Below are positions 34,811 to 46,029 of a stretch of 64,000 nt of DNA, in pieces (position 1 is the stretch's first letter; every line of letters begins with the position of its first letter). Source of the stretch: Mytilus edulis (lineage: Eukaryota; Mollusca; Bivalvia; Mytilida; Mytilidae); assembly GCF_963676685.1 (NCBI RefSeq), contig NC_092344.1:86954749-87018748 (forward strand), in the 5' to 3' direction. A program made the translations under genes and the position numbers. Below the pieces are notes generated by a model. The model searched no databases. It was given only the letters and a program-made list of their open reading frames with translations, and was not told the origin of the DNA.

Positions 34811-35884
34811 TCTTTTTATGTTTCTGGCTAAGATACTTTGATGAATCAACAACAGTCAAACACTTTGACATTATCATGCAATCTGTTGCAACAAACTGAG
34901 AAATTGTGACGATAAAGGATATTTGCCATCATCTTCATCAATCTATTCCATTGGTTAATATCCCCAACTGGAAATCAGTCGTTCGAATAGATACATGAAT
35001 CAATACAATAAATAGAGCAATATAGATGCTATTTATTTTTATTTTTTCTGTTTCGCTCCTTACAGTTTTCTATGTGTTTATAGACTTGTGACTACGTTTA
35101 ATGTACCAGTATCTGTTTTTTGGTAAGAACTTGTATGCGGAATTGATGTACTACCAGGTTTGTGTAAAAACCTTGAAATAAGGTGGCGGGGGTATAACGA
35201 ATCATCAATGCGTAATTGATGTGCGACGAGGCTTGGTAAAAAAAGCTTGCAATGAGGTGTCAGGGGTATAACGAATCATCAAAACAATCTTTGCAAAATC
35301 GAGAAAAAAATGGTTGCCGAAACATGAAAACTAGAAATATATGCATTCTTTTTATCAGTAAAATTACTCAATACGTGTTATATAAGCGACGTAAAATGGA
35401 AACGAATACAAATTATAAAGTAAAAATACTTTGCAAAACTGAATAATTAAACTCTGTTTTGATAAGAACTTTATCTCACCTTGACGGATTCAAAAACCTA
35501 AACTCTTGTGTGCTGTTTCTGGTGTCGACGGCATCAACAATGTGTGGTCTTCTACTAGTATGAAGTTGTCTTCGTTGTCCTAAAACATTTCGTTTTCAGA
35601 CAATTACTTCAGTAAAAGTGTATGGGTCTCAATGAAATTGTTCCATATATTTTTATACAATTAGATTAGGTTGGGATTGATTCTGGGTTTTTTTTTCCTA
35701 ACGGTTTAGAGAAAAAGGGATCAAAAACAGGCATTTTTCTTGTTTCAGGACAATAACTTGTGTATAAGTGTATGGATCTCTATGAATTTGTACAATGAGG
35801 TTCCATACCTCAAAAGGATGGTCGTGATTGACTTTTGAGTTTTGGTTTGGAGTTGAATAAGTATCGGGGTATGTAGTAAAGAAA

Positions 35885-37080
35885 GTTTATGGATAAGAAA
35901 ATCCTTATTTTTTCGAAAAATTCAAAGTTTTGTGAACAGAAAATTTATAAAAATTACCACATTATTGATATTCATGTCAACACCGAAGTCTTGACTTCTG
36001 GGCTGGTGATACCCTCGGGGACGAAACGTCTTCCAGCAGTGACATCGACCCAATGGTGTGAATAGTTATCAAAGGTACCAGGATTATAATTTAGTACGCA
36101 AGACGCGCGTTTCGTCTACATAAGACTCATCAGTGACGCTTATATCAAAATATTTATAAAGTCAAACAAGTACAAAGATGAAGAGCATTGAGGATCTAAA
36201 ATTCCAAAAAGTTGTGCCAAATACATCTAAGGTAATCTATACCTGGGATAAGAAAATCCTTAGTTTTTCGAAAAATTCAAAGTTTTGTGAACAGGAAATT
36301 TATAAAAATTACCACAGTATTGAAATTCTTGTCAACACCGAAGTGTTGACTACTTGGCTGGTGATACCCTCGGGGACGAAACGTCCACCAGCATTGGTAT
36401 CGGCCCAGTGGTGTAAATAGTTATCAAAGGTACCAGGATTAACATTTAGTACGCCAGACGCGCGTTTCGTCTACATAAGACTCATCAGTGACGCTCATAT
36501 CAAAATATTTATAAAGTCAAACAAGTACAAAGATGAAGAGCATTGAGGATTCAAAATTCTAAAAAGTTGTGCCAAATACATCTAAGGTAATCTATGTTTT
36601 GGATAAGAAAATCCTTATTTTTTCGAAAAATTCAAAGTTTTGTAAAAATGACCACATTATTGATATTCATGTCAACACCGAAGTCTTGACTTCTGGGTTG
36701 GTGATACCCTGGGGGACGAAACGTCTTCCAGCAGTGGCATCGACCCAATGATGTGAATAGTTATCAAAGGTACCAGGATTATAATTTAGTACGCAAGACG
36801 CGCGTTTCGTCTACATAAGACTCATCAGTGACGCTCATATCAAAATATTTATAAAGTCATACAAATATAAAGATGAAGAGCATTGAGAATCCAAAATTCC
36901 AAAAAGTTGTGCCAAATACATCTAAGGTAATCTATACCTAGGATAAGAAAATCCTTAGTTTTTCGAAAAATTCAAAGTTTTGTGAACAGGAAATTTATAA
37001 AATGACTACATTATTGATATTCATGTCAACACCGTCCACCAGCAGTGGCATCGACCCAGTGGTGTAAATAGTTATCATTG
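35885..37080 (+). repeat. Tandem array, about 350-bp units, 3.4 copies
   Basis: The phrase GGATAAGAAAATCCTTA recurs at about 35891, 36245, 36601 and 36941, giving periods of 354, 356 and 340; the last unit is partial. Each full unit contains AGACGCGCGTTTCGTCTACA followed by TAAGACTCATCAGTGACGCT. Two units keep short open frames (36178-36420, 36569-36751) that look incidental to the repeat. Copies 1 and 2 lack the array at the collinear position (near 10000-10080 and 23960-24010). Confidence 0.85.
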
Positions 37081-39786
37081 TAATGGAGGTTATGTGGCCC
37101 AATTCAATTACTGATGGTCTACTTACTTTAAAGCTATTGCTTAGTTAAATGTTTAAGTTGATTATGTCAGTTTAAGGAGAGCCACAAATGAAAGGTCAGC
37201 TGTTAAAGCATAAACGCATCTCATTCCCATGGAGATTAGTTGACCTTATCCCCCTCAGCCATGTTTTATTGACTTTGAAAGTTTATGGATTACATGTTAC
37301 AACTTATGAATAGATCAGTTTAAAGTGAACCATTTAATATTCGTGTGAATTTGTATTATAATTGACATGCCTCATTTCCTAGAAAATTGTTGGTCGTGAC
37401 ATTGTATCTTCAGTTATGGTTTATTTTCGTTGATTTTGTGTATTAAGCATGTTTAACTACTTCTTTTTTCAACATTAGCATTTTCTTTCATACAGGTGAG
37501 ACCTTTAATGGGCATTATGTTTTCTCTTATGTGCGTCCTTTCGTCCGTCCGTTCGTTCGATCGCCGTACCATCCATCCGTCCGTCCGTCCGTTCCGCTTC
37601 ATGTTAAACTTTTTGGTCAAGGTAGTTTTTAATTAAGTTGTAGTCCTAGCAACTTGAAACTTAGTACAAATGTTCCTTATGATATGATCTTACTCGTTTT
37701 AATGCCAAATTAGAGTTTTGGTCACAATTTCACGGTCCACTAAACATAGAAAGTAATAGTCCGATTGAGCACCCGTGTATTATGTATGTATTATTATAAA
37801 ATTATAAATTCTAAAGTGCATTGAGTAATACTTCATATAGAATATACTCTATCTTTATAAATCGCAACATATGTAAACAATTCCCCATATTTTTTTAATT
37901 TCTAATGGTTAAAAGTCCATTTTGACACCACTGGCACTATTTTCTATACTACTCTGTAATTCTTTCTCGAAAACATTGAAAACAATTAAAATTCCATGTA
38001 AAAAATATAAATTATGTATATGTATTGCATTTTAAACAACTACTAAAGGTATGCCATGATACTATTTTACCGTTTTGCATTTCACTTATATTGAATACTC
38101 TGCATGCCACGTTTGTGAACTTGCGTTTTTCAGGGGAAGGTTTCAATTATTGATATCATCTATTGTTTTGGAGTTGGTTTTTCGGGGGTCGAATGAGAAC
38201 TCTATGAATCGATTGAATAGACACATACGTTGTGTTTTCTTTTTATTTCAATATTTTCATTTACATACACTGGTTTGGTATCATAAGGAGATAGGACATC
38301 GCAGAAAATTGAGAAAGGGTATACTAAATGAGGAAAGTGCACGCAGTAATAGGAAAGAAATGGGGGAAGGGGGAGGATTTGACGTACATAGCGCGTCTTT
38401 GTTAAAGTATTTCTGTAACTGTATTTATATTAGTCATATTGATTTTACTACCCATCGTAACGACTGCGAAGTGACCTTATCAGCTGAATTAAAGGCTCGA
38501 TTGATTGATTGCTGTTTTTTTATTCGTAGTTAAGTACATCCTTTGTATAACTAGAACCTACTAACAGTACATTCAAATATTGGATATGCGTCAATGATAC
38601 AGCAACCAAAATAAAATGAGCATTTACTTTTAGTAAGATGATGCCTTATGACATTTAACGACACTTTTTTCAAAACTAGGTATCACAATATATAATATAT
38701 CCTGGAATAAGAGAGTCAACATGATTGTCGTAGAAACGATGACACCGTTGTATTACAGTACTTTTTTCTATTATAGCCTACCAAAACAATTTTTGACGAG
38801 CCTGCGACTTCTGTCACCAAAACGAGACATAGTGATCCTACGATCTGACGTCGGCGTCGTGGTCCACAAATATTCACTCTGTGGTTAAAATTTTTGAAAT
38901 GTTAATATCTTTCTTAAACTAACATGGATTTGAACCAAACTTGGGCAGAAGCTTGTTTATAATCAAAAGCTAGTATCTAGAAGAAAATTTTCAATTTATG
39001 TCCTGTTTATCCGTATTTTACTTATAAATGAACTTAAAATTTCTTCCAGTTAACATAAAAAAAAAAAAACTGTATGCAGTTAAAGTTTTTAAAACATGTA
39101 TTAGATTCATAAACCATCCTGGATTTTTTCCCAAACTTGGACAGAAATTTCTTACAATCAAAAGATAGTATCTATAGTAAAATTTTAAAAAATCCCGGTA
39201 AACAACAGTAAAAGTAAGCGAGACACTGGATTCCGCGGAACCCTTGCGATTTTTTTTTTTAAATGAAACGTTATTTGTCGTTCAAGTGTTTTACCTTGTT
39301 ATTTTTAAACAAAAGCAAGTGTTTTAAAGTCCTTCATAACCGGAACTTAATCTTGAAGAAAGGATAGAAAAAAAATGTAACAGCGTAATGATTAATATAT
39401 TTATTTAAATCTTATATAAATGAAAACATAAATGCAACGGACAACTAAATACAGGCTACACAAGTTGTAAGTACGCTTTTTGCAAAAATAAATTTCTCTC
39501 GCCGAGTTTGGATTTTTTTTCTCCATGGCTAAACTAATTTAGAGAAAACACATTCTTTTTCTAAATGTTTTTGTCTGTAGGAAGATCATAATAACGTTAT
39601 TGTCTATTTTCTTAAAAGATATTGATCGATATTAAATAGTTCATTACTTTATTTAGATTGATTGAAATTGGATTAAGATCGACTTATTCATTGTGTAGAA
39701 GCCTTCTTTGACCATTTAAATTCCTGACCTATATTAAAAAGTTGTTTTATAACCCTTGTATGTACATAAGTACATGTATTTTACAG
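37081..39786. other. Upstream region of copy 3, no gene
   Basis: Diverged match to 10080-12055, interrupted by the hairpin-family fragment at 37510 and by unmatched sequence near 38800-39240. The 152-codon ORF at 38075-38533 overlaps block sequence whose frame is not kept in copies 1 and 2, so it is not annotated. Confidence 0.55.
37510..37800 (+). mobile_element. Hairpin-ended repeat family C, 5'-truncated copy
   Basis: Starts at GGGCATTATGTTTTCT, the right half of the 5' hairpin seen at 55084. A CCGT-rich tract (37543-37590) follows, then TTTTTGGTCAAGGTAGTTTT, and it ends near CACCCGTGTATTATGTATG. Confidence 0.65.
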
Positions 39787-39804
39787 GTTTGGTTATTCAG
39801 TAAG

Positions 39805-39894
39805 ATGACAAGATGTGACGATCTAAAGAAGGAATTTCAATGTAGCAATTTTGTATTTGATCATGATTCCCCTAAACTGTTTGTTCTAGCAGAG
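39805..39894 (+). pseudogene. Copy 3 exon 1 (open)
   Basis: 90 nt, phase 0, conserved acceptor and donor. Residues differ from copy 1 by FDHDSP for FYHDTP. Confidence 0.8.
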
Positions 39895-40774
39895 GTATGT
39901 AGTTATTTATCTATTTTATATATTTATATATCATGTTCATCAATGCAAAAGCTTCTTTTGTTTTATCAAATTTTATAAATAGTGTATTATAGATGGTGCA
40001 AAAATAGTTAAATATTTAAACTGGAAAATTGACCTGAATATCGTTGGTTTTTTTTTAATTAAAATCCGCAAGTAGACATTCGTTTTTTCGGGTCACATAA
40101 CCAACGAGACCAAACATCTACTGTTTCTGTTTCATTCGTCTCTATTACGTCGGTTTTACTCCGGTTGTATGTTTTCTGTGACTTTGCACTTCGTTATTTA
40201 GATCCCATACAGAATAAAAGCCATGTTTTTCTTCTTGTGCATTCTCTTTCAGTCTTCCTCGATGGACAGACCTTTTTTCTTATAGATGAGCATTTCGAAA
40301 ACTTGCATCATTTAGACTCATCTAAATGCAAAACACAAAAAAAAAAATCATGGTAGTTTTCTTTCTACGAGCCAGTCATGGTCGCATAGTTACAAGTTGC
40401 CATTTTATAAATTGAACATAGTTCTTTAAAGACTTGCAAACCTTAAATCATTGCACTGACTTCCAATATTATTCAATATGAGCATTATTCTTATGATACT
40501 TTAAAAATGCATTCTAGCATTTTCGTTTAATGTTGATGATATAAAATTTTACTAATCTTATGTGTAAAATACCTTTTTTTATGCTAAACATTTTTGATAG
40601 AAGTGGGAAGGGACTGGATCGTAGGCTTTGGCTACCGAATATACATTTCGGGGGCCAAAATAAAAAAAAACACGGAAGATGATAAATTACAAATGTATAT
40701 ACACCAGTTTCACAATGTTAAAATTGATGATTTATGCAATATATATATCTTTCTTCTTGTTCTTTTTGTGATAG

Positions 40775-41016
40775 TGTGGTCCTAGAATCTTATATCCTAT
40801 ATGGAGTGGAGTTTGGTTAGTATAGCATATAGTATGGTTTTCCCCTTGATCCGTACAATGCATACAAAAATGAAGGAGACGGTGATCCATATTACTTCAT
40901 ATATTTGACAAACTGGGGTTATATACTGGTGGGATTTCATAATCTTGTGGATTTTATTGTCACTTTATATGTCCATGTGAGGAGATCTGATATTGTACAT
41001 TTGTCTCCTAAGTCAG
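40775..41016 (+). pseudogene. Copy 3 exon 2 (stop and frameshift)
   Basis: An in-frame TAG at the conserved Trp and a +1 insertion in the SLDP segment. The rest still reads as YFIYLTNWGYILVGFHNLVD in the shifted frame. Confidence 0.88.
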
Positions 41017-41225
41017 GTAGGCTTTTATTGCTGTTATAATTGTTATAATATTCATATAAAACCCGATAAAATATGTAGGGAAATAGTGTGATACCATTTA
41101 ATACGAATTAAAACACTCACAGACAGGAAAGCAGGATTCTGCTTTTAAGATGCATTATTGCAATTGTTTGAATTTCCTCGACTAATCAGTTATATTGATG
41201 TTTACATGCGATAATTTTATAAATA

Positions 41226-41630
41226 TTTTAGAAGATGAAGCCCATTTTATTTTATCGTATCCTTTATATGACGATTTTAGAAAAAAAAATATTTGATGAA
41301 GCAACACATTTTAATAGTGATTTTATGTCTTTTGGTGATAAACAGAAATTAGTGTTTTTATTTACAGATAATAATATGATTCGTAGCTGTGCCAAAGCCT
41401 GTGATCTTATTTTAAATAGACGTAGAATTGTTTTATACTGTAAATAATGTTAATGTCAATATGTTTTATAATAGATGAATTATTTATATAATTTTTAATG
41501 TTATAGTCTCTTGTAATTCTGTACAGAATGGCTCTCTTTTTATATTTATATATTTTAACTTTTAATGTAATGTTGTATTATATATATTATTGAGAGATGA
41601 GACTTAAATAAAATATTGAATTGAATTGTA
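41226..41630 (+). mobile_element. 5'-truncated LINE 3' end in copy 3 intron 2
   Basis: The residues EDEAHF, PLYDDFRKK and, after a frameshift, FDEATHFNSDFMSFGDKQKL through RRRIVLYCK and a stop are a typical LINE C-terminus after the zinc knuckle. A 3' UTR follows, ending in AATATTGAATTGAATTG. The repeat TTTATAAATA flanks it on both sides (41216-41225 and 41631-41640) as a target-site duplication. Confidence 0.75.
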
Positions 41631-42019
41631 TTTATAAATAATTTACGCCAGACTTTATTTCTTTTTTCTATTTATTCAAAATTATATTAGGATTACTTGA
41701 TACAAAAACAGGGACTCTCATAAGAGAATAAGCACCAAAAAACAACTAACAGGATTCTAAATGTCTTTGACTGAATATTTGTTAGATAATTCCATTGTGT
41801 ACCTTATAGTTTGAAATATTTTGATTCGCTGTGACAGAGCAGTTATTTTGATCATTAATGCAGCTTCCCAGCCATTCGATAGTTATTACTATAGTATATT
41901 ATCGAAATCAATTCAATTCGTCAATTTATCTCACATTTTGTCTTCTTAATATATGATTGTACAGATCGATATCAAATACAAGTCTTTAACTCTTATGTTC
42001 AAAATATATTTTTTTCCAG

Positions 42020-42130
42020 ATAAGAACGATCAAATGCCATGGTATATAAAACTACTTTGGATATTATTTGAGATTAATAACAGCATAAGTGTCTTGATAA
42101 CTATAGCATTCTATAGCTAACTGACACCAA
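42020..42130 (+). pseudogene. Copy 3 exon 3 (stop near end)
   Basis: 111 nt with an intact CCAG acceptor and GTAAGT donor. KNDQMPWYIKLLWILFEI is kept, but TTA to TAA gives a stop before LTP. Confidence 0.85.
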
Positions 42131-42849
42131 GTAAGTAAAGTTTTAATATTATCAACGCAAGTATTCTGGTTGTCCACGCTGTTATGAAAATGATTCTATA
42201 TATACAAAAACGTTAACAATATATCAGTAAAATAGTCCTATAAGCTGCTCTTGTAAAAAAAAAGATGCAGGTTGAATATCAATGACAGAGCAACTAAACA
42301 ACAAAAACTAATCAATAGAGATATCCTGCGGTCAACAATCCGTTTTCAACTACAATAGACAAGCTTTTATAGCACTTGGATATAATAATTTATGATAAAT
42401 AAATACATAATGCATGCATAACTGATAAATGAATACATCTGAGAAGAATAATGATATATATTAAGTATTGGTTACTAACGCCTGTTATACGTTTTAACGC
42501 ATGGAATAGAAATTAAAACACTTTGATTGAAAACTTAGAAGAAATTTTGTATATAAAATTTGAGAGTACTTTATTTTTTGAAAGTAAAATTCCTGTCCGT
42601 AATATAAATGTGAGTGATCATTCAGATGAATTGGATACCTTATCTATTGATGGTGAAATATCAGTCTCTTAAGATGCCACCAAATCAGTACTTGACGCTT
42701 TCAATAAATAAATATGACTACACATGGTTTTTTTTCTCTTAGACTAATCAATAGCAGGTACCATACTGCAACATTCAGCAACGAGCAAATCCTATACTGT
42801 ATATATACATGTAGTAAGTCTTGAATTATACAGGAATGACCAAATGTAA
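42131..42849. other. Copy 3 intron 3 remnant and spacer
   Basis: To about 42385 it matches copy 1 14290-14530. After that, AT-rich sequence with no gene. Confidence 0.6.
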
Positions 42850-43190
42850 AACAATTAAAAAAGTGAAATCACAAAAAATACCGAACTCCGAGGAAAGTTC
42901 AAAACGGAAGGTCCCTACTGAGACTAATCAAATGGCAAAATCAGAAGCCCAAACCCGTCAAACTAATTGCCAACAGCTGTCATATTCCGGAATTGGTACA
43001 TTCATTTTCTTAAGTAAAAAATATAGATTATTATAGCTACCTAACCTCTCACTTTTATCACCGTATAATCGCATAACATTCAACTATATTGACAACGATG
43101 TGTGAACAAAACAAACAGACATAACAACATTGAGCCTAGGTATAAATGTTTAAAATAGGGATGCAGCAGACAACATTGTGTTATTATCTT
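42850..43190 (-). repeat. Dispersed repeat module R1, inverted copy
   Basis: The reverse complement reads from TGTTGTTATGTCTGTTTGTT to GGAGTTCGGTATTTTTTGTG, matching 8870-9080 in opposite orientation and outside the duplicated block. Confidence 0.65.
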
Positions 43191-43234
43191 AATTAGTATA
43201 ACAAAATCACTATACACACAAACAAATATGTAAA

Positions 43235-43733
43235 CAAACATGTATCATTACACAATGACAGGAGCACATATCGAGAATATTACCAACAAAGCCAACAGAA
43301 GCCTTGGTTTCCTCTACCGAAACCTACACATCGGCTCTAAAGGCATCAAGGAGCATGCAATCTTACAAAACTCTAGTAAGGGCCTAACTAGAATACGCCA
43401 CAACAGTATGGGACCCATATCATCAAAAGCATATCGACCAAATTGAACAAGTTCAAAGGAGGGATGCGCTATACGAACCCAAGCGCCACAAAAACAGATC
43501 AAGTGTCACGGACATGATTAACGAATTGGGTTGGAAAAGTCTCAAAGCACGACGTAGAGAGGCCGGTCTCGCAATGATGTATAAGATCATCAACGACAAA
43601 GTATCCATCCACAATGACATTTACCTCCAAAGACCAACTAGAATATTCAGACACGCACAAAAACATGCATACATGGTACAAACAGCAACCAAACACCCCA
43701 GGAAATTGTCTTTCTTTATGACCACCACTTATT
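43235..43733 (+). pseudogene. LINE RT C-terminal fragment
   Basis: Broken plus-strand reading: HIENITNKANRSLGFLYRNL, a frame change, then QVQR-like residues, INELGWKSLKARRREAGLAM, MYKIINDKVSIHNDIYLQRP and RKLSFF at the end. This is the post-RT region of a CR1/Jockey-type LINE. It is cut by the TIR element beginning at 43734. Confidence 0.75.
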
Positions 43734-44226
43734 AAAATTGAGAACGAAAATGGGGAATGTGTAAAAGAGACAACAACCCGACCATTTATCAACTAGTATG
43801 AAGGAGCAAACTGCCCTCTCGAGAGTAAACCTTCCCGGCTTAACATGTTTGGCCGGATGTCAGCCAGTGACGGGTGGGACGGAACTTTTTCTACATTGGC
43901 TAGAGGTATAGGGGAAGGGTTGATATCTCAAAAAGCATGTTTAACCCCGCCGCAATTTTGCGACTGTCCCAAGTCAGGAGCATCTGGCCTTTGTTAGTCT
44001 TGTATGATTTTTTATTTTAGTTTCTTGTGTATAATTCGGAGTTTATATATGACGTCCATTATCACTGAACTAGTATATATATTTGTTTAGGGGCCAGCTG
44101 AAGTACTCCTCCGGGTGCGGGAGTTTCTCGCTGCATTGAAGACCCATTGGTGGGCTTCGGCTGTTGTCTGTTCTATGGTCGGATTGATGTTCTTTTGGCA
44201 CATTCCCCATTTCCATTCTCAATTTT
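43734..44226. mobile_element. About 490-bp TIR element
   Basis: Left end AAAATTGAGAACGAAAATGG, then GGAATGTG. The right end reverse-complements to AAAATTGAGAATGGAAATGG, then GGAATGTG. The TIR is thus about 28 bp with two differences. The interior includes an R2-like phrase (CTGTCCCAAGTCAGGAGC) and GGCTTCGGCTGTTGTCTG. No transposase. Confidence 0.65.
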
Positions 44227-44358
44227 ATAAAAATTAGTTGAAAAATGCTTCTTAAACTCATCAGATTGATACAAATAGAAATTCATTCAACAAAAACACA
44301 GAGTGGACGTGCCAGGTATCAGAGACTTTACATCTCCGCAGGTACTCAGTATACATCC

Positions 44359-44484
44359 TTAGTCCAAATAATTATAACGTCTTGAAAGAATATGATATTT
44401 TTTTTTCTTTGACACCTAACATCGCAGGAAAGTGTCAAAGCAAAAATCAAAATAGCCTTGCAAGACGTCATAATTATTTGGACT
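44359..44484. mobile_element. Miniature foldback element (about 125 bp)
   Basis: AGTCCAAATAATTATAACGT (44361) is inverted at 44461-44484 with one mismatch. The interior has a second inverted pair, TTTGACAC and GTGTCAAA. TATACATCC flanks it on both sides (44350-44358, 44485-44493). Confidence 0.7.
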
Positions 44485-44574
44485 TATACATCCCTACAAC
44501 ACTATCAACACTGAAAAAGACACTAAGTTACAAATGATAACATATCTGATTTAAAAGTACTGGCAGCCATTTTT

Positions 44575-44636
44575 AGCTCACCTGACGGTCAAAAGGGCCA
44601 ATTAGTGAGCTTTTCTCATCACTTGGCGTCTGTCAT

Positions 44637-44668
<32 letters not shown>

Positions 44669-45945
44669 CGTCGTCATTAACTTTTACAAAAATCTTCTCC
44701 TCTGAAACTACTGGGCCGACAAGTAAGATCCACAAATAAGTCAAAATGACCAAAATGGTATGGGAGTCTAAAATAAAAATGACAGAATTCGTTCATACTT
44801 TGCCAAAACGTAGTATCTATTGATATATGGTCAAAAATATGATAAAATTGATAGGTCACCGTGCATTTTATCAAGCTACAGGTTGTGACAAAATGACACA
44901 TTGTGTATGGATTATACAGGAAAAACACAATGTTGTGATTAGAAACTAAACAAAAAGTGATAGAATTGTAAAATAAATTAGGAAAAGATAGCTTTCAGAC
45001 AGTGCTTTGAGAATATTAAAAGAAAAGATAGGGTCACCGTACGTTTTTCCCGGCTAAAATACAAAATAGGAAAATTCCATGTCACTGAGATTCCTTCAGA
45101 AAATGCACTGTTTTAGAGTTGTCTCCCTCCCCTTAAAACGCCAATTTAAAAACATTTAAAAAAACAAAAATAATCGACACTTGTAAAAATATTAATATTT
45201 ATAAGTTATATTCTTATGTATTGTAAATCTGTTGTTTTTTTTTACAATCCAAGATGGCGAAAGACACCCATACCACCTTACGGAGTTATTGCCCTTTATA
45301 GTCAACTTTTGACAATTTTTCGTAAATTTTTGTAATCTTTTACAACAATCTTCTCCTATGAAACTACAAAGACAAAAATTAAACTTGTCCACAATCATCA
45401 TAAATGGGGTATCTTGTTTGAAAAATGTGTCCGATGACCTGGCAAGAGAACCAAGATGGCCGACATGTCTAAAATAGTACATACGGTAAAATGCAGCTTT
45501 TGGCTCAAATCTCTGAAACCAAAGCATCAAGATCTTTCTGCCTTGAAATTTTCAGACCAATCAGGCAATCTGTCGTTGGGTCGCTGCCCCTGAATTGGTA
45601 ATTTTAAGAAAATTTTGCAACTTTTAGTTATTATCTTGAATATTATTATAGATAGAGATAAACTGTAAACAACAATAATGTACAGCAAAGTAAGACCTAC
45701 AAATAAGTCAACATGATCAAAATGGTCAATTGATCCCTTAAGGAGTTATTGCCCTTTATTGTTAATTTTTAACAATTTTCGTAAATTATTGTAAATTTTT
45801 GTAATTTTTTACAAAATATTTTCAACTGTAACTTCTGGGCCAAGTTCATTATAGATAGAGATAATTGTAAGATACAAAGTAAGCAACAAGAATGTTCAGT
45901 ATAAAATAAAATCTACAAACTCATCCCCATCACCAGGAACATATA
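44575..45945 (+). mobile_element. Hairpin-ended repeat family A, degraded copy
   Basis: Begins with the degenerate hairpin AGCTCACCTGACGG ... TTAGTGAGCT (44575-44611), then a pure CGT run (44640-44670). It continues with GAAACTACTGGGCCGACAAG and AGGAGTTATTGCCCTTTA phrases that recur inside (45290, 45740). The 3' hairpin seen at 60972 is not found. The antisense ORF at 45192-45530 lies in the repeat and is rejected. Confidence 0.7.
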
Positions 45946-46029
45946 TATTAACGTTAGATTATATACTGTTCCCAGACATCACCAAAACACAATTTTGTCA
46001 TGAATCCATCTGTGTCCTTTGTTTAATAT

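Larger units (their letters stand above)
39805..42130 (+). pseudogene. Rolling-stone-like copy 3 (pseudogene, last exon missing)
   Basis: Exon 1 (39805-39894) is intact: 30 codons with MTRCDDLKKEFQCSNF, ending LFVLAE with a GTATGT donor. Exon 2 (40775-41016) has TGG to TAG at the Trp of LVWHIVW (near 40822) and a one-base insertion just downstream (TTTTCCCCTTGATCC), so it is 242 nt instead of 241. Exon 3 (42020-42130) has a TTA to TAA stop near its end (FYS-stop-LTP in place of FYGLLTP). Exon 4 is absent, because block homology stops near 42385. Splice sites of the remaining exons are kept. A LINE is inserted in intron 2. At least three independent disabling changes make this a clear pseudogene. 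Confidence 0.88.
33955..42385. repeat. Duplicated block copy 3 (truncated)
   Basis: Begins near 33955 (similar to 8320 and 22240) and is the most diverged copy. It holds a local tandem array (35885-37080), a hairpin-family C fragment (37510) and a LINE insertion (41226-41630). Homology to intron 3 of the other copies ends near 42385, so exon 4 and the 3' flank are missing. Confidence 0.8.

Noticed and set aside
36178..36420. 80-codon ORF inside the 350-bp tandem array
   Set aside because: Adjacent units break the frame by indels; best explained as chance openness of a repeat.
38075..38533. 152-codon ORF upstream of copy 3
   Set aside because: It lies in block sequence present in copies 1 and 2, where the frame is not kept; no recognisable domain.
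45192..45530. 112-codon minus-strand ORF
   Set aside because: Lies wholly in a degraded family A repeat.
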